DNA of 64,000 nucleotides from Thermotogota bacterium. GTDB lineage: Bacteria; Thermotogota; Thermotogae; Petrotogales; Petrotogaceae. Below the pieces are notes generated by a model. It was not told where the DNA came from. It worked only from the letters and a program-made list of their open reading frames with translations, and did not search any database. Position 1 is the first letter of the stretch, and each line of letters starts with the position of its first letter. The stretch spans positions 1-64,000 of the forward strand of contig JAKOZG010000004.1 of NCBI GenBank assembly GCA_029780115.1, read 5' to 3'. The position numbers were made by a program, and so were the translations under genes. Shown one piece after another: positions 25,807-34,990 of this stretch.

Positions 25807-27020
25807 AATATGAAACAGATGTGGTTGTAATAGGAGCAGGTGGAGCAGGAATGGCATCGGCCATATCCGCAAGTAAATCTGGAGCAGATGTAATTTTAAT
25901 TGAAAGAGAAGATGATTCTGGAGGAGTATTAAATCAATGTATCCATAATGGATTTGGATTGCACTATTTTAGAAAAGATTTAACGGGTCCTGAGTTCAAG
26001 GAGACTCTTCAAGAAGAACTAGAAAAGACAAATACAAGACTCTTAAAAAGTACCTTTGTGCTTGAAGTGACGAAAGATAGAAAAATTCTTTTTGTTAATA
26101 GAAACGGAATAAATGAAATAAAAACCAAGGCCTTGGTGATGGCAACAGGAGCACGGGAAAGGCATTTTAATTCCTTAGCTATTCCTGGAGATAGAGTCAG
26201 TGGAATTTTTACGGCAGGTGTTGCTCAAAAATACATAAATTTACAAAATTTAAAACCAGCTAACAAAGCTCTAATACTTGGTTCTGGAGATATTGGATTA
26301 ATCATGGCTAGAAGGCTTCATTTAGAAGGAATAGAAGTAGAAGGTGTAGTAGAGATATTACCTTATCCAGGGGGATTAGAAAGGAACGTTCAACAATGCT
26401 TAAGAGATTATAACATTCCTCTGTATTTATCTCATACCGTAACAAGAGTAGAAGGAGATAATAGGCTAAAAAAGGTTTATGTTTCCCAGGTAGATGAGAA
26501 TAGAAATATCATGCCAAATACAGAAAAAATATTTGAAGTGGATGCCCTTATAACCTCTGTCGGCTTAATCCCTTCTGTAAAACCAGTTGAATTTGTAAAG
26601 ATTGCGTCTGGTTTCGTAACTTCAAATACCAATCAGACTTCTGAAGAGTGGATTTTTGCGGCAGGAAATTGTACCGTAATATTCGACTTAGTAGATTTCG
26701 TTGCAAGAGAAGGCGAAAAGGCTGGAAAATATGCGGCCCTTTATACTAAAAAAGAGTACAATCCTCAGAAATTCATTAAGATCAACAAGGGCGAAAACAT
26801 TAATGTATTACATCCTTCTTTTATAGATCCTAACGAAAAATCAAAACTATATGTAAGAGTTTCAAAAGTGTTTAATAAAGCAGAAATAGTTGTAGAACCT
26901 TTGGGAATAAAAATTGTAGAGGAAGAAGCGCGGCCTTCTGAAATGATAGAAATTTCTTTAAAACCTTTTCAAGATTCAAATATAAAGGAAATTGAGGTGA
27001 AAGCTCATGGAATTAGTTAA
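25803..27020 (+). CDS. FAD/NAD-dependent oxidoreductase subunit of the G3P dehydrogenase module
   Basis: 405 residues, start ATG in an ATGA overlap with the previous stop, with GAGGTGAGG upstream. It has an FAD motif VVVIGAGGAGMASAISA, a redox-type GGVLNQCIHNGFG block, the MATGAR motif and a second nucleotide-binding fold ALILGSGDIGLIMARRL. It resembles NAD(P)/FAD oxidoreductases of the thioredoxin reductase-like superfamily. It likely accepts electrons from the GlpA-like subunit and passes them to NAD or a ferredoxin. Confidence 0.85.
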   Translation: MKYETDVVVIGAGGAGMASAISASKSGADVILIEREDDSGGVLNQCIHNGFGLHYFRKDLTGPEFKETLQEELEKTNTRLLKSTFVLEVTKDRKILFVNRNGINEIKTKALVMATGARERHFNSLAIPGDRVSGIFTAGVAQKYINLQNLKPANKALILGSGDIGLIMARRLHLEGIEVEGVVEILPYPGGLERNVQQCLRDYNIPLYLSHTVTRVEGDNRLKKVYVSQVDENRNIMPNTEKIFEVDALITSVGLIPSVKPVEFVKIASGFVTSNTNQTSEEWIFAAGNCTVIFDLVDFVAREGEKAGKYAALYTKKEYNPQKFIKINKGENINVLHPSFIDPNEKSKLYVRVSKVFNKAEIVVEPLGIKIVEEEARPSEMIEISLKPFQDSNIKEIEVKAHGIS

Positions 27021-27399
27021 TCACAAAAAGAAAAAGATAGTTTGTGTTAACTGTCCCCTTGGTTGCAAAATAAACGTGATTTATGCTGACGCAGATGAAG
27101 TGGAAATATTCGAGGCAAAAGGAAATCGATGCAAACGTGGATTAGAATATGTTAAACAGGAATTGACAGATCCTTTAAGAGTGGTTGTTACTAGTGTAAA
27201 GGTTGAAAATGGAGAAATGCCTTTAGCCTCAGTCAGATCAACCGAACCAGTTCCTCTAAGATTGATGAATGATATTATGGAAATATTAAAAAATACTAAA
27301 ATTACCGCTCCTGTTAAAAGAGGGGAAGTAATAATGAAAAATATTTTGGGGACCGGAAGTGATATAATAATAACAAGAAGTGTAAATAAAATAGACTAG
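27007..27399 (+). CDS. DUF1667 cysteine-rich protein of the G3P dehydrogenase module
   Basis: 130 residues, typical for DUF1667. The N-terminus carries VCVNCPLGCKI (three Cys) and a fourth Cys in GNRCKRG, suggesting an iron-sulfur or zinc site. It overlaps the preceding gene by 14 nt. In many anaerobes this protein accompanies the GlpA and oxidoreductase genes, so it is probably the third subunit. Its exact role is not established from sequence. Confidence 0.85.
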   Translation: MELVNHKKKKIVCVNCPLGCKINVIYADADEVEIFEAKGNRCKRGLEYVKQELTDPLRVVVTSVKVENGEMPLASVRSTEPVPLRLMNDIMEILKNTKITAPVKRGEVIMKNILGTGSDIIITRSVNKID

Positions 27400-27459
27400 A
27401 TATTGTAATAACAGTAGAATGATTAATTGTGAAATAAAATACAAAAATGAGGGGAGAAA

Positions 27460-28020
27460 ATGAATAAGCTTAAAGCATTAGTCAAAGAAAACACTTTAAT
27501 ACCAGGCGTAAGAGATTTAAATGATATAGTGGAAGCTGTAAAAGCTACCTCAAATATTATATTTCTACTAACAGGTTCAATATTAGATCTAGAAAATATA
27601 GTAAGGTTTGTTCGAAAATATGGAAAGAAATTGATAGTTAATATTGATTTAGTAGAAGGTATAGCTTTTGACAGAAAAGGTATTGAATATTTAGCAAAAA
27701 AGGATTTATGCGATGGTATCATCTCTACTAAAAATAACTTAGTAAGATGTGCTATGAAAGAGAACCTTCTGACTATTCAAAGAGTTTTTTTAATAGACTC
27801 AGGTTCTCTTAATTCTATCAAAAATCTAATTGATAAAAATTGTGAACCAGATGCTTTTGAGATACTTCCTGCTGTAGCAGCTCCGTATTTTATCAATAAT
27901 ATAAAAACTTCTAGTATGATTATAGCAGGAGGTTTGATTACCAAAAGATCAGAAGCAGAAGAATTATTTAAAAAAGGAGTAAGAGCTATATCTACCAGTG
28001 AGAAAACATTGTGGAACTAA
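27460..28020 (+). CDS. glpP: Glycerol-3-phosphate-responsive antiterminator GlpP
   Basis: 186 residues, matching the whole G3P-antiterminator family: a TIM-barrel-like fold with IPGVRD near the N-terminus, NIDLVEGIAFDRKGIEYLAK, DGIISTKNN, FEILPAVAAPYF and IIAGGLITKRSEAEE for ligand binding. In Bacillus GlpP with G3P binds the glpD leader mRNA and blocks premature termination. Here it closes the G3P dehydrogenase operon (60 nt after the DUF1667 gene), and two terminator leaders with a shared hairpin loop lie upstream of G3P-related operons. ATG behind GAGGGGAG. Confidence 0.92.
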   Translation: MNKLKALVKENTLIPGVRDLNDIVEAVKATSNIIFLLTGSILDLENIVRFVRKYGKKLIVNIDLVEGIAFDRKGIEYLAKKDLCDGIISTKNNLVRCAMKENLLTIQRVFLIDSGSLNSIKNLIDKNCEPDAFEILPAVAAPYFINNIKTSSMIIAGGLITKRSEAEELFKKGVRAISTSEKTLWN

Positions 28021-28100
28021 TATCTTTTTGTTTTGAAATACGTATGAGTTAAATTAAACTAAAAAAGTAAGTATATAAATCTTTAAGGGGGAGTTAAATT

Positions 28101-29072
28101 ATGAAGAGAACTTTAATATTTATTTTAGCCCTTCTTTTAATTGTCACCAGTGCCTTTTCCTGGAGTGGGCACTCTGCTTATACATATTACTTAATTCAAG
28201 AACTACCAGTTAAAGATAAATTAGTGAGCATTACGGAGTATAGTTACAAGGAGGATAGGGAATATAATTTGGAATATTTAATTCTTGAAGATGTTGCTGG
28301 AAAAAGAAAGTTTATAGATGTTCCATATGGAATGGATATTCCTCCCGATCCTCCACCAGTAAACAATCAACTTCCTGTTTGGCAAATTTTATCAATATAT
28401 GCTCCAGAACCTGATTTTGGAATGGACGAGGGGTTAAAACTTCATCCTTTGCAAGGTCTGATAGGTAATAGTCAGGGAGTAAGGCACATGAGATATAAAA
28501 TTGGAGTTCTAAAGGCTTTTGAAGCAGATAAATCTTTTTTATACTTCGCAGATTTATCAAAACAAGCCTTTGAAAACGGAGACGAATATTGGGGATACAG
28601 ATTTTTAGCTCGAGCTCTACACTATATTGAAGATCTTTCGCAACCTTATCATAATTCTCCAGGTACATTTTTTGAAATGATTGGGGCAGCGTTTAGCAAG
28701 AATAAAGCAAACAAACTAAATAATGCTCATTATTTAATGGATGATTATCTTATTTATCTTTTATTTTATTCTGATGATGCATCCAAAGAAATTATTATGG
28801 GAGCACAACCAATATTCTTTGAAAGTTATGAAGATTATGTAAAAGAAGTTATGAAATATACTTTAGATAAATTCCCCATTATACACAAAGAGATTAAAAA
28901 TGTATTTGGTGAAAAACTTGAAAGGCCACTTACTCTCGTAGACATAGAAAATGCGGATAAAACTGGCAAATTGGCAAAAATAAAAGCTGAAACTCTGAGT
29001 ATTTTATCTTATTCTTCTTCTGTCATAAAAGGGTTTTTATTAGATTTTCTTACCTCTGTTGGAGAAATTTGA
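28101..29072 (+). CDS. Exported zinc-dependent phospholipase C/S1-P1 nuclease-like protein
   Basis: 323 residues with a signal peptide ending SAFS, so the mature protein starts WSGHSAYTYY. In bacterial zinc phospholipases C the mature Trp1 is itself a zinc ligand. The HYIEDLSQPYHN block (about 176-187) is the family zinc motif H-x3-D-x4-PxH, and a later His in NNAHYLMDDYL fits the next ligand set (Asp in place of the usual Glu). It would act outside the cell, releasing headgroups from phospholipids or cleaving nucleic acids. Its place after glpP suggests phospholipid scavenging; this substrate choice is inference. ATG behind AAGGGGGAG. Confidence 0.7.
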   Translation: MKRTLIFILALLLIVTSAFSWSGHSAYTYYLIQELPVKDKLVSITEYSYKEDREYNLEYLILEDVAGKRKFIDVPYGMDIPPDPPPVNNQLPVWQILSIYAPEPDFGMDEGLKLHPLQGLIGNSQGVRHMRYKIGVLKAFEADKSFLYFADLSKQAFENGDEYWGYRFLARALHYIEDLSQPYHNSPGTFFEMIGAAFSKNKANKLNNAHYLMDDYLIYLLFYSDDASKEIIMGAQPIFFESYEDYVKEVMKYTLDKFPIIHKEIKNVFGEKLERPLTLVDIENADKTGKLAKIKAETLSILSYSSSVIKGFLLDFLTSVGEI

Positions 29073-29231
29073 TATTTGAGAAATAATAACAATTGATTAT
29101 ATATCTTTTAAATTTTAAAAGAAATTAATAAAATAAAGCATGATAGTTAGTTGCTAATTAATTTTTTGTTTTTTAATAAATCAAGTCTAATGAGTTATTA
29201 AGTTTGAGGCGAATAAGAAGGGGAAGAAAAT

Positions 29232-30321
29232 ATGTTTTTGGAAAAAGTTGGTGGGGCAAAAGTGGGTAGAAGCCTTTGAAAACATCGATAGAGATACTAA
29301 CAGATTGCCAAGAGGAAGAAAGTATGCTAAAGATGGAGCAGTTCTAGAAATAAAAATTCAAAAAAAATTCTACAATCTTTGCACGCGTTCAAGGAACAAG
29401 ACCTACTCCGTATAAAGAAAAGATATCCTTACCTCTTTTTACTGAAGAAGAGAAAGATAAAATCGAGAAAGTTATAAAGTTATTACCGGATGAAGCTTAT
29501 TTTTTCGAAGGAAATAATTTTAAAGATGTACTGTTAAAAATGTACAAAAATTTACCGACCTCAATAACCAACAAAAAAGATAATAAGAAAGCAAATACAA
29601 AAATTAGCCCTTACTTTAAAGAAACAGGCATAAAATTTTTATATTCTCCTCTTTCTCCTACTGTAATATTAAGTGGCGAACCCATAAAAGAAATACAATA
29701 CACACAAGAAAATGGTTATCATATTGCTTCGTTGGACTCTTTTTTCAATTTATTTGATTCTATTTCTCTTGTAATAACAAAAGGAGATAGCGAACAATCA
29801 TTATTCATAAAAAATTGCTGGATTTACTTGAAAATATTTTAGAAAAAGATGAAAATGCTTTTCTGTTCACCCAATATAAGGAAATGGGAGATATTTTAAC
29901 AAAAATTATAGCTGATAATTTTAAGATAGAACCTCTCTTTTTTCATGGAGAATTAAACAGAAAAACAAGAGATCAACTTATTAATGACTTCCAAAATAAA
30001 CATAAGTTCCCTATTATGATTCTTTCATTAAAAGCAGGAGGCACGGGATTGAATTTAACAGCTGCAAATCATGTTATACACTACAATTTATGGTGGAATC
30101 CTGCTGTAGAAAATCAAGCAACTGACAGGACTTTTAGGATAGGTCAAACAAAAGATGTAATTTTCCACAGATTCATCACTTTAGGAACCTTTGAAGAAAA
30201 AATAAACGAAATGCTCGAAAAAAAGAAAGAATTATCAGACAATGTAATAAAAGGCGGAAAAAGTTGGATAACGGAATTATCCAACGATGAAATAAAAAAA
30301 TTATTCACTTTAGAAATTTGA
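29232..30321 (+). pseudogene. Remnant of a SWIM/SNF2-type helicase
   Basis: Pieces of one protein read in different frames. Start: an SWIM-associated N-terminal domain (SWWGK, then WVEAFENIDRDTNRLPRGRKYA), interrupted by single-base changes in the T run at 29235, the A run near 29260 and the A8 run near 29360. The middle (to about 29815) keeps the LPDEAYFFEGNNF region. The SNF2_N ATPase domain with Walker A and B is absent. The end (29815-30321) is a well preserved helicase C domain with FTQYKEMGDIL, SLKAGGTGLNLT and DRTFRIGQ. The loss of the ATPase core means no function. Intact relatives are about 1000 residues. Confidence 0.85.
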
Positions 30322-30331
30322 AACAAAAGAA

Positions 30332-30811
30332 TTAAAAAACCTTAACTTTTGTAGATAAACCCAATACAACATTCACATTTTCTATCAAGCTAAAATCCCT
30401 CTCATCAACATCTTTGTTGATATTCAACCCGGCGTATAAATCTAGTCCTTTGAAAATCCACAGATTATTTTTAAAATTTTGAACTCCATAAAATGCTATG
30501 GTATAACTATCTAAATTGAAATCTTCTACATAATTCAAATTTCCTTCTATATTAATATAACTTTATTAATATAACTTTTAGAAGTCTCTTTTTCAATTAT
30601 CTCAATACTTGTCTTTGCAAAAAAACTGTAGTCTTTTGAAATCTTCTTTATTAGCTCACCATTTTCTTCAACAAATTGCTTAGCTTCACTGTAAATTACC
30701 CCTGTATCAACATATACATCCTCAAAACCATATCCAAAAGCCAATAGATACTGCAGAGTGATCGTGAAAAGAATTAGAATAAAACATGCTAAGTTTAAAA
30801 GGATTTTTTCA
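30332..30811 (-). pseudogene. Frameshifted exported or outer-envelope protein gene
   Basis: Two minus-strand fragments belong to one small protein. At 30545-30575 a perfect 14-bp tandem duplication (AAGTTATATTAATA twice) breaks the frame; removing one unit joins the fragments smoothly (SKSYINIEGNLNYVED). At the start codon (30811, after AAGGAG) an A-run has six As where seven would open a normal signal peptide (MKKILLNLACFILILF). The repaired protein would be about 155 residues with a predicted signal peptide and an alternating C-terminus ending in Phe, as in outer-membrane beta strands. Function unknown. Confidence 0.7.
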
Positions 30812-31134
30812 TGTTTTATCTCCTTTTTAATAATATTGACATTTTAAGATAATTTACCTTATTATAACAGATTAATTTATAATTTTGATCTAAGATGCAC
30901 AACTTAGGGAGAAGAGTAAATAAAAATTTATATTATTAATCCAACTGCTTCTTTATTTGCTTGCTCCAATTGAAGGTTACTTCTCCCTTATTCTTTTGTC
31001 AGACTTTTCTTACACAAAATACTTTACATTGTCTTTTCTAATTTTTACATATAATAGTTATATATTTATTTACAATTATTTATCATAAAATAATTGTGCT
31101 TTGTGATAGAATTGTCTCCAAATATATTTTTTAA
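30812..31134. other. Intergenic region in the decay zone
   Basis: AT-rich, no ORF, no clear promoter or terminator. Confidence 0.35.
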
Positions 31135-31347
31135 TTATCTTCTTTTTTTGGGGAGTTTGGTTTTCCTGCTTTAGTTGTAAAAGGAGCTGCTATAGAAAGA
31201 TTAATAGGATGTATATCTTTGGTTTTAATAGTATATCTAAGAAAGATGCCAGGAAAGCTCCTTACTATGACAGAAGAAGTTGTTAAGTCCATAATCCTTT
31301 ATTTTAGGTATAAAAGCAAAAAATGGTTAAATAACGTATTAGAATGA
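31135..31347 (+). pseudogene. Open fragment of an unrecognised membrane protein
   Basis: A frame of about 70 codons with no usable start codon and no ribosome site reads FGEFGFPALVVKGAAIERL followed by a hydrophobic segment (IGCISLVLIVYL) and a basic tail. Codon use looks coding. It is probably the 3' end of a lost membrane-protein gene; I do not recognise the family. Confidence 0.4.
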
Positions 31348-31353
31348 TATAAA
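31345..31353 (+). promoter_or_regulatory. Extended -10 promoter of the ABC-2 exporter operon
   Basis: TGATATAAA, close to TGnTATAAT, 27 nt before the exporter ATPase start codon; no good -35. Confidence 0.4.
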
Positions 31354-31379
31354 ATGAATTTAGAAGTGGGGGAATATAT

Positions 31380-32309
31380 ATGGAAGAAGTTGTTGTAAAA
31401 GTAAACAATCTAAAAAAACAGTACAAAGATGTAAAAGCCGTCGATGACGTCTCTTTTTATGTCAAAAAGAAGGAAATTGTTGCTATCCTGGGTCCAAACG
31501 GCGCAGGAAAAACAACCACTCTTGAAATATTAGAAGGGTTGAGAAAAAGAGATGAGGGTGAAATATACTACTTTGGTGAAAAGGCAGATCAAATTGACTC
31601 AAATATAAAAGAAAAAATTGGTGTACAATTGCAAAGCACTGTTTTTTTTCAGAATTTAACTGTTATAGAAACACTTAGAGCCTTTGCAGGTCTATATCAA
31701 AAAAGTCTCGAAGTTGAAAAGGTTCTTACTGACTTTAATCTTGAAGAAAAAAAGCGAAGTAGAATTTCAAAACTTTCAGGAGGCCAATTACAGAGACTTG
31801 CTTTAGCTACGGCAGTAATTAACGATCCTGAGATACTTTTTCTTGACGAACCTACAACAGGTTTAGACCCACAGGCACGAAGAAATACTTGGCAAATAAT
31901 CTCTAATTTAAGAAATTCAGGTAAAACTATAATATTAACAACCCACTATATGGAAGAGGCCGAATTTTTAGCAGATAGAGTTTATATATTTGATCAAGGA
32001 AAAATTATTGCAGAAGGCTCGGTTAGTGAGCTCATTAATTCTTTAGGAATGAATTCAATAATATCTTTCAAAATCAATTCAAATGGCAATTTTGATGACA
32101 TTAGCGAAAAACTATTTGATGAAATTGATCTTAAAGTCAGTAAAAATGAGAATTTTTATAGAATAGAAACTGTAGATCTTGAAAATGCTCTTTTAAAAAT
32201 TTTTGAAGAAGCAAGAACAAAAAAGTTTGATATATCAGATATGATTATTAGAAAACCAAATTTAGAAGATGTTTTTTTAAAGCTAACTGGTAAACGGCTG
32301 AGAGACTAG
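31380..32309 (+). CDS. ABC-2 exporter ATPase (CcmA/DrrA type)
   Basis: 309 residues. Walker A GPNGAGKT (36-43), Q-loop GVQLQ, signature LSGGQLQRLALA, Walker B LFLDEPTTGLD and H-loop TTHYMEEAEF are all canonical. A C-terminal domain of about 85 residues follows. It powers the two ABC-2 permeases encoded directly downstream (10-nt gap, then overlap). Likely exports a drug, lipid or peptide; substrate unknown. Confidence 0.93.
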   Translation: MEEVVVKVNNLKKQYKDVKAVDDVSFYVKKKEIVAILGPNGAGKTTTLEILEGLRKRDEGEIYYFGEKADQIDSNIKEKIGVQLQSTVFFQNLTVIETLRAFAGLYQKSLEVEKVLTDFNLEEKKRSRISKLSGGQLQRLALATAVINDPEILFLDEPTTGLDPQARRNTWQIISNLRNSGKTIILTTHYMEEAEFLADRVYIFDQGKIIAEGSVSELINSLGMNSIISFKINSNGNFDDISEKLFDEIDLKVSKNENFYRIETVDLENALLKIFEEARTKKFDISDMIIRKPNLEDVFLKLTGKRLRD

Positions 32310-32319
32310 GTGAAAGTAT

Positions 32320-33462
32320 ATGAAAAAAATTATTAATTTAACAAAAATCTTTTTTATAAATTCTTCGAGGGAGTTTGCCGTTCCTTTTTGGACTATTATA
32401 TTTCCCTCGCTTTTCTTCTTACTCTTTACAAGTATTTTTGAGAATATTGGAAACGTTGAAAATATGGACTTTAAAATAGGCGTATATTATGAACAATCTT
32501 TACGAGGTATTGCAAAAGATACTTTTGACGAGGTCTTTTCTTCATCGCAATTTAGTAATACTCCGTTCACGATGATTGAATATGATTCTTTTGAAAAAGG
32601 ATTAGACAACTTAAAAAAATCTAAAATAAATGCACTTGTAGTTTTCCCGGAAAATTTCAATCTATTAAATGTAAAGTTTTTTATCAAAGATTTAGAAGTA
32701 CCCAAGTTGAAAGTATACTATACTAATGAAAATTCTTCAGTTTATGCTAAAAACATATTCGGCGTATTCATAGATGAAATAAATACTAGGATGTCTACTA
32801 AAGGTGCAGGAGTTCCATTAACAGTTAAAGAAGAAATCATAGGAATGGATTCATCACAACCTTATAGATATAGAGATTACTTGTTCCCAGCTATCATTCT
32901 TATGTCTGTTTTAACAGTAGCAGTTTTTAATATGCCTTTTGATTTTTCTTTCAACGTAGAAAAAGGTATTTTTAAAAAATTAAGCTCTTCACCTATAAAA
33001 GGTGGTGAATTTTTTGTCAGCTTCCTACTCTCACATATTATCTTATTAATAATGTCACTAATTGTATTATATATTGAAGCATATCTTTTTAATGTTAGTA
33101 CAAATATTTACAAACCTAGTTTTATTGGTTATACATTTTTTTCTATTATGATAATTTTAAGTGTGGGGCTTTTTCTTTCTTCATTGTACAAAAATATGGG
33201 AGCTGCAGGAGCAATCTCTCAACTAATATATCAAGCTACAATATTTTTGAGCGGTTTTTATTTTGATGTAACTAATTCACCTTGGATCATACGATGGTAT
33301 GTTTATTTCAATCCAGTAACCTATTTAGTTGACGGAATGAGAAAGATAATGCTCGGAAGTTCTATTTCCTTGATTAATATTCTTGTACCTGTTATATGGA
33401 TGATTTCTTCCATCTTGATATTTTCTTTGACTTTTAAGGGGATGGTATACAATGAAAAATAG
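32320..33462 (+). CDS. ABC-2 type exporter permease 1
   Basis: 380 residues. One N-terminal membrane helix, a large extracytoplasmic domain (about 40-180), then five to six helices with the ABC-2 SGFYFDVTNSP and NPVTYLVDGMRKIM features. ATG behind AGGTGAAA. It overlaps the next permease by 11 nt, so the two are translationally coupled and probably form a heterodimer. Confidence 0.88.
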   Translation: MKKIINLTKIFFINSSREFAVPFWTIIFPSLFFLLFTSIFENIGNVENMDFKIGVYYEQSLRGIAKDTFDEVFSSSQFSNTPFTMIEYDSFEKGLDNLKKSKINALVVFPENFNLLNVKFFIKDLEVPKLKVYYTNENSSVYAKNIFGVFIDEINTRMSTKGAGVPLTVKEEIIGMDSSQPYRYRDYLFPAIILMSVLTVAVFNMPFDFSFNVEKGIFKKLSSSPIKGGEFFVSFLLSHIILLIMSLIVLYIEAYLFNVSTNIYKPSFIGYTFFSIMIILSVGLFLSSLYKNMGAAGAISQLIYQATIFLSGFYFDVTNSPWIIRWYVYFNPVTYLVDGMRKIMLGSSISLINILVPVIWMISSILIFSLTFKGMVYNEK

Positions 33463-34516
33463 ACGGATGTTTTCTTTAATAAGTATTTTTACTAAAGACA
33501 CTTTTAGAAATTGGATGGAAGTATTTTTTACCCTTCTTTTGCCCGTACTTTTGCTATTACTATTTGGAACTATTTTCGGTACTGAAGCTTCTTCTGGTAC
33601 TAAAGAATATAAAATTGGAATAGTTGGAGATGTTGATGAAACAATAATCAATTCAATCCCTTACAAAGTAGTATTTTTTGAAGACAAAAATAGCATTACA
33701 ATGGCCTTAAATGAAAACATAATTAATATAGGTTTATTATTAAATCATGAAAATAATGAATTAACTTTTATCCAAAAAGAACCAGATATGAATGATGAAT
33801 CAATAATATTTATAAAATTAGAACTACAAAATATACTTAAAAAGCACTATGCTGGAATAAAAGAAGATTTTATAAATGTAGAGTTTATAGAAACTTCTAT
33901 TGGAGAGAACCAAGAGAATCCTCTAGATTTTATTATAACAGGCGTAATAGGCTTGTCTTTATTGTCGGGCGGAATGTTTTCAATGATCAATGTTTTTGGA
34001 AGATATAAAAAAAATGGATTGATAAAAAGATTTTTAGCATCTCCGATAAAACCCTTTGAATTTACCTTATCAGCATCTGTATCTAAACTTTTTTTTAATT
34101 TTATATCAATGTTTATCATCATTATTTTAGGTAAATATTTGTTTAGTTTAAATTATAATTTCAATTGGCTGTCTCTCTTTTGCGTATTTATTTCTTCTTC
34201 AATTGGAATGATGGGACTTGGATTGTTACTCCTTCTGATATTTAAAGATCCTGCAATTGCAAGTGAAGCTGCTACCATTCTTTATGTTGCTATGACTTTC
34301 TTTTCAGGAGTTTATTTTCCTATAGAATTTTTACCTAAAGCAATTCGCTGGATAAGCAATTTTTTACCAGTAAAATATGTTGCAGATTTGATAAGATTTT
34401 CTGGTAATATTAAACAAATGACTTTAAATAATTTTTTAGTTATTAATTTGATATTATTTGTTATTGGTTTTTTTCTTATTTTCGTTTCATCTAAAGTTTT
34501 TTTGAAAGAAGAATAA
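33452..34516 (+). CDS. ABC-2 type exporter permease 2
   Basis: 354 residues with the same layout as permease 1: N-terminal helix, external domain, then helices with SGVYFPIEFLPKAIRWISNFLPVKYVADLIR at the ABC-2 signature. Last gene of the three-gene exporter operon; the tRNA promoter follows 65 nt later. ATG behind AAGGGGATGG. Confidence 0.88.
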   Translation: MKNRRMFSLISIFTKDTFRNWMEVFFTLLLPVLLLLLFGTIFGTEASSGTKEYKIGIVGDVDETIINSIPYKVVFFEDKNSITMALNENIINIGLLLNHENNELTFIQKEPDMNDESIIFIKLELQNILKKHYAGIKEDFINVEFIETSIGENQENPLDFIITGVIGLSLLSGGMFSMINVFGRYKKNGLIKRFLASPIKPFEFTLSASVSKLFFNFISMFIIIILGKYLFSLNYNFNWLSLFCVFISSSIGMMGLGLLLLLIFKDPAIASEAATILYVAMTFFSGVYFPIEFLPKAIRWISNFLPVKYVADLIRFSGNIKQMTLNNFLVINLILFVIGFFLIFVSSKVFLKEE

Positions 34517-34581
34517 TAACAATTAAATTAACGAAATAACTAATATTAAACACAATTTTACTTTTTGTTTTAATTTTTTGC

Positions 34582-34610
34582 TTGACAAAACGACTACAAA
34601 AGGTTATAAT
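34582..34610 (+). promoter_or_regulatory. Promoter of the tRNA operon
   Basis: TTGACA (34582-34587), 17-nt spacer, TATAAT (34605-34610): both hexamers and spacing are exact consensus, as expected for a strong stable-RNA promoter. Confidence 0.9.
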
Positions 34611-34651
34611 AATTAAGGTTAAATAAGGTAAAAAAATATTATTACAAAAGT

Positions 34652-34728
34652 GACCCGCTAGCTCAGTCCGGTAGAGCATTTGACTTTTAATCAAAGGGTC
34701 CTGGGTTCGAATCCCAGGCGGGTCACCA
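34652..34728 (+). tRNA. tRNA-Lys (TTT anticodon)
   Basis: 77 nt. Acceptor GACCCGC/GCGGGTC, anticodon arm TTTGA-CTTTTAA-TCAAA with anticodon TTT, T arm CTGGG-TTCGAAT-CCCAG, and encoded ACCA end. Confidence 0.97.
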
Positions 34729-34785
34729 TTTTTGTACTTGTTTTTCTATCTATTGATTCTGATATATTTCATTTATTAACTCATC

Positions 34786-34873
34786 GCGCGAGTGGCGGAA
34801 CTGGCAGACGCGCAGGACTTAGAATCCTGTGGATGAATAATCCGTGTGGGTTCAAGTCCCACCTCGCGCACCA
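34786..34873 (+). tRNA. tRNA-Leu (TAG anticodon)
   Basis: 88 nt class II tRNA with a long variable arm. Acceptor GCGCGAG/CTCGCGC, anticodon arm CAGGA-CTTAGAA-TCCTG with anticodon TAG, T arm GTGGG-TTCAAGT-CCCAC, encoded ACCA. Confidence 0.97.
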
Positions 34874-34886
34874 CACAAATACAGAA

Positions 34887-34961
34887 GCGGATATAGCTCA
34901 GCGGTAGAGCACTTGCTTGCCAAGCAAGGGGTCGTGGGTTCGAATCCCATTATCCGCTCCA
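34887..34961 (+). tRNA. tRNA-Gly (GCC anticodon)
   Basis: 75 nt. Acceptor GCGGATA/TATCCGC, anticodon arm CTTGC-TTGCCAA-GCAAG with anticodon GCC, T arm GTGGG-TTCGAAT-CCCAT, encoded TCCA. Third gene of the tRNA operon. Confidence 0.97.
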
Positions 34962-34990
34962 ATAAAAATCCCCTCAAAGGGGATTTTTAT
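34962..34990. terminator. Bidirectional terminator between tRNA operon and P5C dehydrogenase gene
   Basis: Arms ATAAAAATCCCC (34962-34973) and GGGGATTTTTAT (34979-34990) with a 5-nt loop and T-rich flanks on both strands. The stop codon of the leftward gene (34987-34989) lies inside the right arm, so the hairpin serves both transcripts. Confidence 0.85.

Noticed and set aside
29232-30321. Programmed frameshifting in the helicase gene
   Set aside because: Several shifts are needed and the whole ATPase core is missing, so the product would be non-functional.
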